Position numbers and translations under genes: made by a program
From: Prinsepia uniflora
Taxonomy: Eukaryota > Streptophyta > Magnoliopsida > Rosales > Rosaceae
NCBI GenBank assembly: GCA_032719365.1
Contig: CM064873.1
Span: 11,318,501-11,382,500 of the forward strand
Reading direction: 5' to 3'
DNA length: 64,000 bases
Part shown: positions 12,992 through 23,998 of the stretch, in pieces
Layout of the letters: the number at the start of each line of letters is the position of its first letter
Numbering within the stretch: the first letter of the stretch is position 1
Notes under the pieces: generated by a model
Databases searched by the model: none
What the model was told of the DNA's origin: nothing
What the model saw: the letters and a program-made list of their open reading frames with translations, nothing else

Positions 12992-14232
12992 CATGGGACC
13001 CACCAAAATATCTGTCCAACTCAGATTTCACCGAAACGCCCCCATCTCGAAGTTCGTGCATAGTGAAATCGAACTTCCGTGACCTATAACTCTCCCTTTC
13101 GAAATCCGATTTCAGTGTGCCGCCTGCCTATGGATTCATATCGTCCGTATCTACGTAACGGTCTTCGGCCCTCGGCCATCGGACCTCCTGGTCAAAAAGT
13201 CAACATTTGACCTCCTATTCACCCAAATTACCAAAATGACCCTAAACTTCCGAACGTCATAACTTCCTCCTCGAATGTCGGAATTGAACGTGCCACCTGT
13301 CTATGAACTCGTGACGTCACGAACTACATCACGGTCATCGGTCAAAATTCATTTGACCGCCCGATTGAAAAGTTAACATTTTGCCACCACTAGGGGCAAA
13401 ACGGTCATTTCGCATCGTTCGTCCGATTTCGCTCTACTAATCACGGATTAGCCTCACTAATCGTGATAGTCACTAATCTAATCATGAAATTCGGGACGGG
13501 TCGTTACATTGCTGGTGACACTGTAGCTGGCCCGTGAGGGCCACGCGCATCCACTTTGGGCGGCGCATGGGGGCACGTGCGGTGGTTCTTGAGGAAGTTG
13601 TCAACATAGTTTTTGGTCTAAGAGTTGTAACGAGTCTAATGGAATTGGTTTCGGGTTTTTCGGACGTCGTTTGAAGTTAGTTCCGCGAGGTCGAAGGTTT
13701 AGGGTTCCGGTTCGTTTCGTTTAAGATCCGGGGATTCTTGGGGGAAATTAGGTGGACCTTCGTAGATGTGTTAGTAACGTACTTTGGCGGTTGTTGACAG
13801 GATCGGGACTTCCCGAGGAAGCAGAGGAACGTACGAGACGTTCGGGACGCGATTGAGGGCTCGGTACTGTGGGTGGACCCTTTCCTTAAACTCGAGCATG
13901 CATAACTATTTTTCTATAATTGTTTTATGGTTTTAATTATGATTTTATGTTTATCGGATATGCTTTGTGGATTTTCCATGATTGCACGTTTTTCGAGGAA
14001 TTACGGTTTTTGGCACGTTTTACGAGAAAGGTTTGATTTTTGATTATGATACTATGAATTTGGGATTTCAAACAATAAATGGTTTTCCATGATTATAAAG
14101 GGATTTTGGAACATGAGTTGTTAATCAAGGTTTCAGTTTTAGAATCGGATTGCGGAAGACGAGATTTGGTTTTTAAGTTGAAAAGTGGATTTCCGGATTT
14201 GGGTTCGGAATGACGGTTCTGGATGCCGGAAG

Positions 14233-17119
14233 TGTAACGACCCGTCCCGAATATCGGGATTTAATAATATTTAATGGTGATTTACTAATCTGGGATTAGT
14301 TGTGTGATTTCGGACGAATTGTACAAAATGACCGTTTTGCCCCTAGGCGTGGGTAAAACGTTGACTTTTAATTTGGATGGTCAAATGGACTTTGACCGAT
14401 GACCGTGACGTAGTTCGGAACGTCACGAGTTCATAGACAGGTGGCACGTTCGATTCCGATGTTCGTGGTGAAAGTTATGATGTACGGAAGTTCGGGGGCG
14501 TTTTCGTAATTTGGACGATATAAGGGTGAATGTTGACTTTTCGACCGGGATGTCCGATGGCCGAGGGCCAAGGACCGTTACGTAGGTATCGACGATACGA
14601 ATCCAATGACAGGCGGCACGCATCAATCAGAGTTCGTATGACCGAGTTACGGGTCAGGATGCGTGAGGGGCATTTTGGTAATTTCCTGCACAAGGGCAGA
14701 AATGTAATTTCGCACGGGACACTGTTCCATTGAACTGGCCGTGTAGTGGATGCTTTGTACGATCGATCCCTTGATTGTTTATCAATTAAATGGCTGGATT
14801 GGGACGGTTTGAGGTGGAATTGCACATGGGGATTGAGTTGGCATCGATTGCACGATATGGGCACTGGGTTTTCTATTGTTTTCGGGACAGTGCAGGGGAA
14901 CATTACACAGTGGAAATTGGACACTTTTGGATGCCTTTAACGGCTGATTGGGATTAAAGGAATGGTGTGTAAGTCGAGTGGGTTCCCCTGTGATTGAGAA
15001 TGGAAGGATTGAGTGAGTTTGGAGTTGGATTTCTCTGAAAAAACCCGAAACCGGTTACTGGGAAATTCAAATTCGAACTTCGGTTTTTAGGCCAGCCCAA
15101 GCCTAATTGATGGTGGATTGAGCTTCCTGGAACTTCAACGTGTCGAACCAGATCAAATGGGGCAAGCTTTGGGGCTCCTAGGGCCGTGAACGGACGAGAT
15201 GGACGGCCGGAAAACTCAAGCTTGAATTGTGACGATTGAGGTATTTTCGAGTTAATTTAATCATGCTAATTGGTTCGTATTAGTCCTTATTAGCTTCCTG
15301 TGAAGTTAATTTGATAATGGTTGAGGATTGGAGGAGTTTTGGTGATCGACCCGTTTTGGGTGATCACGGGTTGTTGACACGATTGATCGATGGTTGATGT
15401 TGATCATTGACACAAAACTGAAATTGGTGGATTGATGATTGTTGTAGGATCAAGAACGGATTGAATTGATGTCGAATTGAGTGAGATTAAACCGGATCTT
15501 ATCGCGGGCTTTTCGACCCGTTTACCAGACAAACGGGTGAAGAAGGAACACTGTAGCAGTCACTGTAGCAGGCGCGTGGCTTTCACGCGCAGCCACTCAC
15601 GGCGGCGCGTGACGGCGCGTGGACACGAATCTCGAGGTGAGGTCAACATGACTTTTATCCTATACAATGTAACGAACATTTTAGCGTTGGTTTCGTGTCG
15701 ATCGGATCCCGTTTCGATATTGTTCGGGATGTCCGAAGGTTTTAAATTCAGTTTAAAAATACGTAAAAATTCGGGGAAATTACGGGACTTGAATAGGATG
15801 TTATTGATGAGGTTAGTGATCCTCTAATGTGATTTGAACAGGATTGGGAGTCCCGGTGATTGTGGTGTGGCCCGGGAAGGCCTATGGCACGCGTATCGAG
15901 GCGCTCGGTTAAACGGTCTGTGAGTGGACATTGGTTTTATAAATTCGATGCATGCATAACTGTTTCATGATTGTTATAATTGGGATTATATGATTTATTT
16001 TGGATATCAGTAAATTTATATGTTTTCACGCATTTCGAGGCGATTTACGTGTTTGCACGTGAATCGAGGTTTTCCGGATTTGCACTGATTTCCATAAATA
16101 TGGATGGATATGATTTCATGAAACGGTTACGGATTTGATAAAGTAAAATCGGGCCAGGGGCCCAGTTAATTTGTTGAATCGGGCTAGGGGCCCAGTTAAC
16201 TTGTTAATCGGGCCAGGGGCCCAATTGAGTTATGAAATCGGGCCAGGGGCCCAGTTGACTTATATATGTGATTTCGGGTCGGGGACCCTAAAATGGAATT
16301 GAATAAACTATTTCGGATTTGATTCAACTATTTGGACTTATGACGGTTTTATGGAAATTCGGGGCAGGGCCCTTGTGATATTTTGGAAATGAATAATAAA
16401 ATGTGTTCCATAAAACCATCTCGATATGAGGATATTTATATCCTGGTCTCCTCCAAGTGTCGGGGACACTGGAGAAGTCACGGTGCATTGCCTGCGAGGG
16501 CTCATTGTACGGAGCTACCGGACCGTATAGTGATCCAGGAGCAGGATTGCTGGACGTCATGGACGTCAGGCATCGGGGATGTCAGAGATATGGACCCGGT
16601 GAGACCCCGGGCAGCACGCGTTGCTTAATACCGTGAGATATGACGTCTGGAACGTTAAGCGTCTAGGACGCTAGGCATCGGGGATGCCGGAGATGGAAAA
16701 ATAAGAAATGAATATTACTGGATTGATGAAATAACTGTTGGATTAACTTTTGGAATTTGAAACTATGCTTTGGTTTCCGGGCTAAGGCCCTAATGGTTAT
16801 TTTTAAATAAATATGGGATTATTGGTTTTTGGTGCATGCATATGATTTTACTGAGGGGCATAAATGTCTTATAAATGTTTTTAACAGACTTGTTTATTTT
16901 CGTCCACTCACAGCTTTTGTTTTTAATGCCCTTCAGGTTGATTCCGGATACGACTGCAGCAGAGACTTGAGCATCGCACACCTCCTCCATCGATCCTTAC
17001 GCACTCTGGAAGCCAGTTTGGGCAACGGCAATCGGTTATCCCTTGTCTGACGCCTCTTGTCAGACGGGAGCACGTCACATTCCATGGTAATCCCGGGGGG
17101 ATTGGGATGGGTCGTGTCA
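14233..17119 (+). repeat. Element B 5' LTR
   Basis: Starts TGTAACGACCCGTCCC and ends GATGGGTCGTGTCA. Two related U3 modules start at 14361 and 14532 (both contain TTGACTTT ... GACCG ... ACAGGYGGCACG). A conserved core lies at about 15655-15920, then GTGAGTGGAC (15920-15929), TGCATGCAT (15949-15957), the stem-loop array, TGCATGCAT (16833-16841), GTCCACTCAC (16902-16911), TGCCCTTCAG ending 16936, and a terminal hairpin (17045-17065). A 149-codon reverse frame at 14475-14924 recurs in the other LTR because the DNA is duplicated; it has no domain signature. Confidence 0.94.
16147..16290 (+). repeat. GGGCC-hairpin tandem array, element B 5' LTR
   Basis: Four units of about 29 bp around AATCGGGCCAGGGGCCCAGT, plus a degenerate fifth (TTCGGGTCGGGGACCC). 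GGGCC and GGCCC within each unit can pair. Confidence 0.9.
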
Positions 17120-17121
17120 AG

Positions 17122-17133
17122 TGGTATCAGAGC
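17122..17133 (+). promoter_or_regulatory. Primer binding site of element B
   Basis: TGGTATCAGAGC, complementary to initiator Met-tRNA, two bases after the LTR end at 17119. Confidence 0.93.
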
Positions 17134-17158
17134 AGGTTTTGCTCTTTTGTGCGCGAAG

Positions 17159-17206
17159 GACGAGGGTGTGATGTCTCTTTGGGCTGCAGTTCCGTTGTTA
17201 ACCTGA
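17159..17206 (+). other. Leader segment complementary to U5, element B
   Basis: Contains GGGTGTGATGTCTC, CTGCAGT and TTAACCTG, which are complementary in order to the U5 segment 16934-16988 (CAGGTTGA, ACTGCAGC, GCATCGCACACC). The two arms enclose the LTR edge and the primer site. Equivalent arms are found in A, E, F and G. Confidence 0.7.
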
Positions 17207-20200
17207 TAGATAGTTTTGGGTTTGTATGGTGAATTGGGTGTGTTTGGCCCGATACGCCGTGCATTGTTGCGATTCAACCCAGGTGGGGTTGTATACGATT
17301 AACTGGTAATGTGGGACCGTCGGTTCGGTCATGTGATGATGGATTGTTGTGCCACTGGGCACAGCTAGGTTCAGGGAACCCCATTGGAATAATGTTATGG
17401 AAATGCGAAACTCAGTTGAGTATTGGTCTAAGTTTTGGACCCTAGTAGTGTTGGCTAGTGTACGGGGTGTTGGTGCATCGGAGTTAGCCGATGACCTTCG
17501 TGGTGGAACCCACGATGGAACCCACGTTGAGTTGACGATTGGATTGGATTGGACGTCTATATGATGTCAGGACCGCGGGGTCGGTCAGATTGTGGATTTT
17601 ACTGCAGAAGGCAGTTGGGTTCGGTGGAACCCTAGGGTGTGATCTTGGAACCCTAATTTATACGATGGGCTGGAAAAGTGAACTTTAAATGAGAACTTGT
17701 GCTGCGACGAGCGGCTGAGGTCATGGATGACCATGTGGATGACTCTAGTGAGTCTAGTCTGGATTATGGGATTCGATCCACGGATGCGGTTATGAGATAA
17801 AATATGGAATCCCGTGTCGGATCTAATACTAGTGTGATGTGTGGATACGGATCTTGACAACGATGACTGTTGGTCGACAGTTGTGTCGAGATGACTGGCT
17901 ATCGAGGGTATTTAGTGTGGTTTCGACACTTGGGGATCAGGGGATGTTCAGGGAACGTCGATTATCCTGATGTGCCGATGGCGAAAATTGGAGGTACCCA
18001 TAGTCGTGGGGTACGAGTGCTGTTACGGGATCGTCGTTCGTAATGAACGGAGATCCAGGGTAACAACTTAGCACACAGTGTGCTAGCATGGGTGTTCGTG
18101 TGCTAGTGTGGATGTTCGTGTGCTATGTATGGATGTTGGTATGGTGATGCCTTTATGCCAATACTAGTATGGATGCCTGTGTGCTGATACTAGTGTTGAT
18201 GATGGTATGCTGGTGCTGGTGACAGTAATTGTGAGGACGATGAGCCACCAGTTGGGGTGTGACTCTGTCATGATGGACATGTGATTGGTATCTGCGACTC
18301 AGAGGTGATTGAGTCTTGGACTGGATGGGTTCCAGTGGAGGTTGTGTCGTGTTGGGATAAGTCCTAACAGATATATGATGACAAGTGATGAATGGATCAA
18401 AAGGTATGATTGAAACTTGGGGAATCTAGGGACGATGTTCCCTACGTCATGAGAATCAGTGGATTTGGGGAGTTGTTGTCAACTCCGAGATTGGTATGAT
18501 GGTATACTTCTTATATCCCCAGGAAGTACAAGGAAATTATTGAAATTAGAAAAGTCGGGGAAAACCATTCGTGGTATTGACGTCATGATTGTGTGATTGT
18601 GAATCACTTGGAACCTGAGGATTGAACCTGTTTAGGCTGTGATGTGAAACGAAGGCAGTATGGTATGCACATGCAGGCAAAATTGTAGATATCCCGTTCG
18701 GAATCGGGGTGTGCGTACATGATTATTGACGGACGTGAGGTCCGAGTAATGAATTGATTTTGGACACGTGGTGGTCCAAGTGAGGTATGGACGTGGGCAG
18801 TCCAGTGGTTGGACTAGACATCTCATTGGGAGCGTGTTTGTTCCCAACATGATTGGAACTCCCGTTTCGGGGAGAGTTGTGATTGGGAGACGAGAGGAGT
18901 GCTCGTTTCCGCATCGGTGATTGGTGTTCCGAAGTCATCAGAGCTGACTTCATATTTCCTGCCGTGGCAGATGATGATTGTTGCTACCAGTACGTTGAGC
19001 GTGTATTGGTAGGTGGACCCATGTTTGGCTTGGGTTCATTGGACACAAGAAGTTTTGTATGATTTTGGATTTGGTGGTGATATGCGTGGTCATCTTTCCA
19101 CCAAGGGAAATTTGACGAAGGATTCAATTGAGGGTGTAAGACCCTACGATCAGCTTCCAGATGGATTGTTAGCTATGTGAGCATGTGTGGGTCCTAGGTG
19201 GATCTGATTTGAGATGTTGTCGACTTTGGTCGATGTGACGATCTAGGATCGTGATGTTACTTGTCGGGTGACATAGTGATGGATCTGGATCGCGATCGTG
19301 ATGATCCAGATTGGACGTGAGTTTATCACTCTTACCTTGATATGTGAGTCGTAAATGACGGGACTGAACTTCTTTTCGGAGTGGAGTCCATATGGTTTGT
19401 TACTCGGTTGAGTAGGTTTCCGATGTGGTCAGATTTTGTCAACCTTTGACGTATGGATATTGGGATTGGCTTCCCTATGAAGTCAATCGAGTGTTTCGGA
19501 CAGGCAACCGATAGGTTCGGTTTTGTTACGTCTTGGTGGACGTAAACGAGATTTTGGGTTTTGGAATCGAATTTCTGAGTGACGATTCAGGATTCGATTG
19601 CGAAGCTCGAAAATGGATTACCGAATTTGGGTGCGGAATGATTGTTCCAATGCTAGCTTACGGAATAATGATTTCGGATTCGGATTTGGAAATGGAATAA
19701 AATATGATGTTTGGGTTCGGATTCGGGATTTCTTACGAAATTGCGGATTCGGATTCGGAATTGGAACTAGATGACGGGTGGAGTTCGTTTTGTCTCATGA
19801 TGGTTTGGGCAAGTGTACTCCATTATTGGAACGTGTTTGGCTACAACCTAGGTGGTTGTAGGCGGATTGATGGATTGATGTGCGTTCAGGGTACGTTGTG
19901 CGAGGATTGAGACTGGTTAGGCTGAGTGGTGCCTAATGGCGGTACATGGGATGTACCAGTGGTGTATAACTAAATGTGTTGGTAATCGGCTTGGTTCTGA
20001 TATCTTTTGTTTGGCCGTATTGTGGACTGGACATTGGATACCGTGCGCTGTGCAGTTTGATCTTGTCGGGTTCAGTGATTTTATGAGCAGGTGCTCTTAG
20101 CCATGGATGGCTTGTGGAACCCTAGTATTAAGATGTGTGTTCACTGCTAGGCTGGTATTCAATGTGTTCCAGTTACACCACTTGATGGAGTAAGTTGACG

Positions 20201-20818
20201 GTATTCGTACACTCAGGATGAGTGAATTGGTGGTCAGAGTAACCACGAGTAGCCTTGTGAGATGTTTCACACCGTGATATTTCCCAGCGTTTTGGTTCGC
20301 TGAGGGAGTCGGCGATTATGGACATTGAGATTATTTTGTGTCGCAGGATTGGGCTTGCCCTGCGAATTGAGATCATGTGGTTGATCTTACGCTACATCGA
20401 GGGTGGCGTAGTACGTGGTGTTGTCACGGACGGACAGATGGATGGGGCTTTACTAGGGTGGTAAAGCTTTGTGGTGACAGTTTGACTGATGGTGTCAGCA
20501 TGGACTGACAAATGAGAGTTGGTGACTCCCAATGGGAGCAAATGTAAGGATTTATTGGCAATGGAAAGGAACCGTCTAGCTGAAGGAGTCAGCTAAATGG
20601 TTAAGCGATTTTATCGCGAATCAGGTGATTATGTCCACTCGAGGTGGTCGAGTGTTGTTGATTGTGACGTATGACTGTGATGGGATGTCTGGGTACAAAC
20701 GAGGCTGGTGTTGTCCCAGTATGTGGGTGTACAAGTGTACACAGATGTGTGGTCGAAATGTTTTCCACGTGGTGGTTGTGGAATAAGGTTATTAGTAATT
20801 TCGAGGACGAAATTCTTT

Positions 20819-20831
20819 AAGGAGGGAAGGT
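20819..20831 (+). promoter_or_regulatory. Polypurine tract of element B
   Basis: AAGGAGGGAAGGT directly before the 3' LTR. Confidence 0.85.
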
Positions 20832-23747
20832 TGTAACGACCCGTCCCGAATATCGGGATTTAATAATATTTAATGGTGATTTACTAATCTGGGATTAGTT
20901 GTGTGATTTCGGACAAATTGTGCAAAATGACCGTTTTGCCCCTGGGCGTGGGTAAAACGTTGACTTTTAATTCGGATGGTCAAATGGACTTTGACCGATG
21001 ACCGTGACGTAGTTCGGGACGTCACGAGTTCATAGACAGGTGGCACGTTTGATTCCGATGTTCGTGGTGAAAGTTATGATGTACGGAAGTTCGGGGGCGT
21101 TTTCGTAATTTGGACGATATAAGGGTGAATGTTGACTTTTCGACCGGGATGTCCGATGGCCGAGGGCCAAGGACCGTTACGTAGGTATCGACGATACGAA
21201 TCCAATGACAGGCGGCACGCATCAATCAGAGTTCGTATGACCGAGTTACGGGTCAGGATGCGTGAGGGGCATTTTGGTAATTTCCTGCACAAGGGCAGAA
21301 ATGTAATTTCGCACGGGACACTGTTCCATTGAACTGGCCGTGTAGTGGATGCTTTGTGCGATCGATCCCTTGATTGTTTATCAATTAAATGGCTGGATTG
21401 GGACGGTTTGAGGTGGAATTGCACATGGGGATTGAGTTGGCATCGATTGCACGATATGGGCACTGGGTTTTCTATTGTTTTCGGGACAGTGCAGGGGAAC
21501 ATTACACAGTGGAAATTGGACACTTTTGGATGCCTTTAACGGCTGATTGGGATTAAAGGAATGGTGTGTAAGTCGAGTGGGTTCCCCTGTGATTGAGAAT
21601 GGAAAGATTGAGTGAGTTTGGAGTTGGATTTCTCTGAAAAACCCGAAACCGGTTACTGGGAAATTCAAATTCGAACTTCGGTTTTTAGGCCAGCCCAAGC
21701 CTAATTGATGGTGGATTGAGCTTCCTGGAACTTCAACGTGTCGAACCAGATCAAATGGGGCAAGCTTTGGGGCTCCTAGGGCCGTGAACGGACGAGGTGG
21801 ACGGCCGGAAAACTCAAGCTTGAGTTGTGACGATTGAGGTATTTTCGAGTTAAATTAATCATGCTAATTGGTTCGTATTAGTCCTTATTAGCTTCCTGTG
21901 AAGTTAATTTGATAATGGTTGAGGATTGGAGGAGTTTTGGTGATCGACCCGTTTTGGGTGATCACGGGTTGTTGACACGATTGATCGATGGTTGATGTTG
22001 ATCATTGACACAGAACTGAAATTGGTGGATTGATGATTGTTGTAGGATCAAGAACGGATTGAATTGATGTCGAATTGAGTGAGATTAAACCGGATCCTAT
22101 CGCGGGCTTTTCGACCCGTTTACCAGACAAACGGGTGAAGAAGGAACACTGTAGCAGTCACTGTAGCAGGCGCGTGGCTTTCACGCGCAGCCACTCACGG
22201 CGGCGCGTGACGGCGCGTGGACACGAATCTCGAGGTGAGGTCAACATGACTTTTATCCTATACAATGTAACGAACATTTTAGCGTTGGTTTCGTGTCGAT
22301 CGGATCCCGTTTCGATATTGTTCGGGATGTCCGAAGGTTTTAAATCCAGTTTAAAAATACGTAAAAATTCGGGAAAATTACGGGACTTGAATAGGATGTT
22401 ATTGATGAGGTTAGTGATCCTCTAATGTGATTTGAACAGGATTAGGAGTCCCGGTGATTGTGGTGTGGCCCGGGAAGGCCTATGGCACGCGTATCGAGGC
22501 GCTCGGTTAAACGGTCTGTGAGTGGACATTGGTTTTATAAATTCGATGCATGCATAACTGTTTCATGATTGTTATAATTGGGATTATATGATTTATTTTG
22601 GATATCAGTAAATTTATATGTTTTCATGCATTTCGAGGCGAGTTACGTGTTTGCACGTGAATCGAGGTTTTTCGGATTTGCACTGATTTCCATAAATATG
22701 GATGGATATGATTTCATGAAACGGTTACAGATTTGATAAAGTAAAATCGGGCCAGGGGCCCAGTTAATTTGTTGAATCGGGCCAGGGGCCCAGTTAACTT
22801 GTTAATCGGGCCAGGGGCCCAATTGAGTTATGAAATCGAGCCAGGGGCCCAGTTGACTTATGAAATCGGGCCAAGGGCCCAGTTGACTTATATATGTGAT
22901 TTCGGGTCGGGGACCCTAAAATGGAATTGAATAAACTATTTCGGATTTGATTCAACTATTTGGACTTATGACGGTTTTATGGAAATTCGGGGCAGGGCCC
23001 TTGTGATATTTTGGAAATGAATAATAAAATGTGTTCCATAAAACCATCTCGATATGAGGATATTTATATCCTGGTCTCCTCCAAGTGTCGGGGACACTGG
23101 AGAAGTCACGGTGCATTGCCTGCGAGGGCTCATTGTACGGAGCTACCAGACCGTATAGTGATCCAGGAGCAGGATTGCTGGACGTCATGGACGTCAGGCA
23201 TCGGGGATGTCAGAGATATGGACCCGGTGAGACCCCGGGCAGCACGCGTTGCTTAATACCGTGAGATATGACGTCTGGAACGTCAAGCGTCTAGGACGCT
23301 AGGCATCGGGGATGCCGGAGATGGAAAAATAAGAAATGAATATTACTGGATTGATGAAATAACTGTTGGATTGACTTTTGGAATTTGAAACTATGCTTTG
23401 GTTTCCGGGCTAAGACCCTAATGGTTATTTTTAAATAAATATGGGATTATTGGTTTTAGGTGCATGCATATGATTTTACTGAGGGGCATAAATGTCTTAT
23501 AAATGTTTTTAACAGACTTGTTTATTTTCGTCCACTCACAGCTTTTGTTTTTAATGCCCTTCAGGTTGATTCCGGATACGACTGCAGCAGAGACTTGAGC
23601 ATCGCACACCTCCTCCATCGATCCTTACGCACTCTGGAAGCCCGTTTGGGCAACGGCAATCGATTATCCCTTGTCTGACGCCTCTTGTCAGACGGGAGCA
23701 CGTCACATTCCATGGTAATCCCGGGGGGATTGGGATGGGTCGTGTCA
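20832..23747 (+). repeat. Element B 3' LTR
   Basis: Pairs with 14233-17119. Landmarks: GTGAGTGGAC 22518-22527, stem-loop array 22745-22917 with five full units instead of four, GTCCACTCAC 23530-23539, and the end GATGGGTCGTGTCA. Confidence 0.94.
22745..22917 (+). repeat. GGGCC-hairpin tandem array, element B 3' LTR
   Basis: Five 29-bp units plus the degenerate last one. The additional unit (TGAAATCGGGCCAAGGGCCC) is absent from the 5' LTR. Confidence 0.9.
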
Positions 23748-23848
23748 GGAAGAGCATCGGACCGGTGATTTCGGATTCGGGTTTGGATATGGATTTCGAA
23801 ATGGTTTTCAAATGGTTTTGGATCGGATTTGCTGGATCTGGTTATTGT

Positions 23849-23998
23849 GTTTAAAGACCCGGATATTGATTGACGGGGGACGGGCCCAGATTGGGTTTAA
23901 AGACCCGGATTGAGTTTAAAGACTCGGGAGTTTAAAGACTCGGATATTATTGAAGCCTGGATTGAGTTTAAAGACTCGGGAGTTTAAAGACTCGGATA
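23849..23998 (+). repeat. TTTAAAGACYCGG tandem array of LTR C
   Basis: Six copies of TTTAAAGACCCGG or TTTAAAGACTCGG at irregular spacing (about 16-46 bp). The same motif in reverse forms the array of fragment E (47801-47939), so C and E belong to one subfamily. Confidence 0.85.

Larger units (their letters stand above)
3876..13508 (-). mobile_element. Complete non-coding LTR retrotransposon A (LARD-like)
   Basis: A 9.63-kb element in reverse orientation, inserted in LTR C with a perfect 5-bp duplication TTGCT (3871-3875 and 13509-13513). It has two LTRs of about 3.16 kb, a 3.3-kb internal domain, a primer site complementary to initiator Met-tRNA and a polypurine tract, and no gag or pol frame. 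On the plus strand the left LTR is the element's 3' LTR. The structure matches LARDs, non-autonomous elements with long LTRs that are mobilised in trans. The two LTRs are very similar but differ at scattered sites, so the insertion is not brand new. Confidence 0.93.
10347..13508 (-). repeat. Element A 5' LTR
   Basis: Pairs with 3876-7041. Landmarks on the plus strand: terminal hairpin 10401-10419 (TCTGACAC-3-GTGTCAGA), U5 arm 10473-10530, GTGAGTGGAC 10555-10564, stem-loop array 11135-11366, GTCCACTCAC 11708-11717, U3 palindrome 12968-12991. In element sense an AT-rich TATA-like stretch (CTATATAATAAAA) follows the palindrome within about 60 bp, a plausible LTR promoter. Confidence 0.93.
17120..20831 (+). 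other. Element B internal domain, non-coding
   Basis: 3.7 kb with stops in all frames and no gag or pol motifs. Visible structure: a degenerate GTGTGCTAGTGTGGATG-type array (about 18070-18230) and a GGATTCGGATTTGG-type array (about 19555-19765), both with counterparts in A and G. The last sense codons before the polypurine tract read NFEDEIL then stop (about 20797-20820), a likely remnant of a Ty3/gypsy polyprotein end. Confidence 0.85.
14233..23747 (+). mobile_element. Complete non-coding LTR retrotransposon B (LARD-like)
   Basis: A 9.5-kb element in LTR C with a perfect 5-bp duplication GGAAG (14228-14232 and 23748-23752). It has LTRs of 2.89 and 2.92 kb, primer site, polypurine tract and a 3.7-kb internal domain without gag or pol. 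It shares termini and plan with A but differs strongly in the middle of the LTR, so it is a different subfamily. The LTRs are nearly identical apart from scattered substitutions and one extra tandem unit in the 3' LTR. Confidence 0.94.

Noticed and set aside
14475..14924. 149-codon reverse frame, found almost unchanged again at 21074-21523
   Set aside because: Both lie at the same place in the two LTRs of element B; identity comes from LTR duplication, and the translation has no domain, low-complexity bias or codon pattern of a gene.
16147..16290. Regular repeats resembling a CRISPR array
   Set aside because: Units are contiguous with no unique spacers, lie inside a plant LTR, and there are no cas genes.
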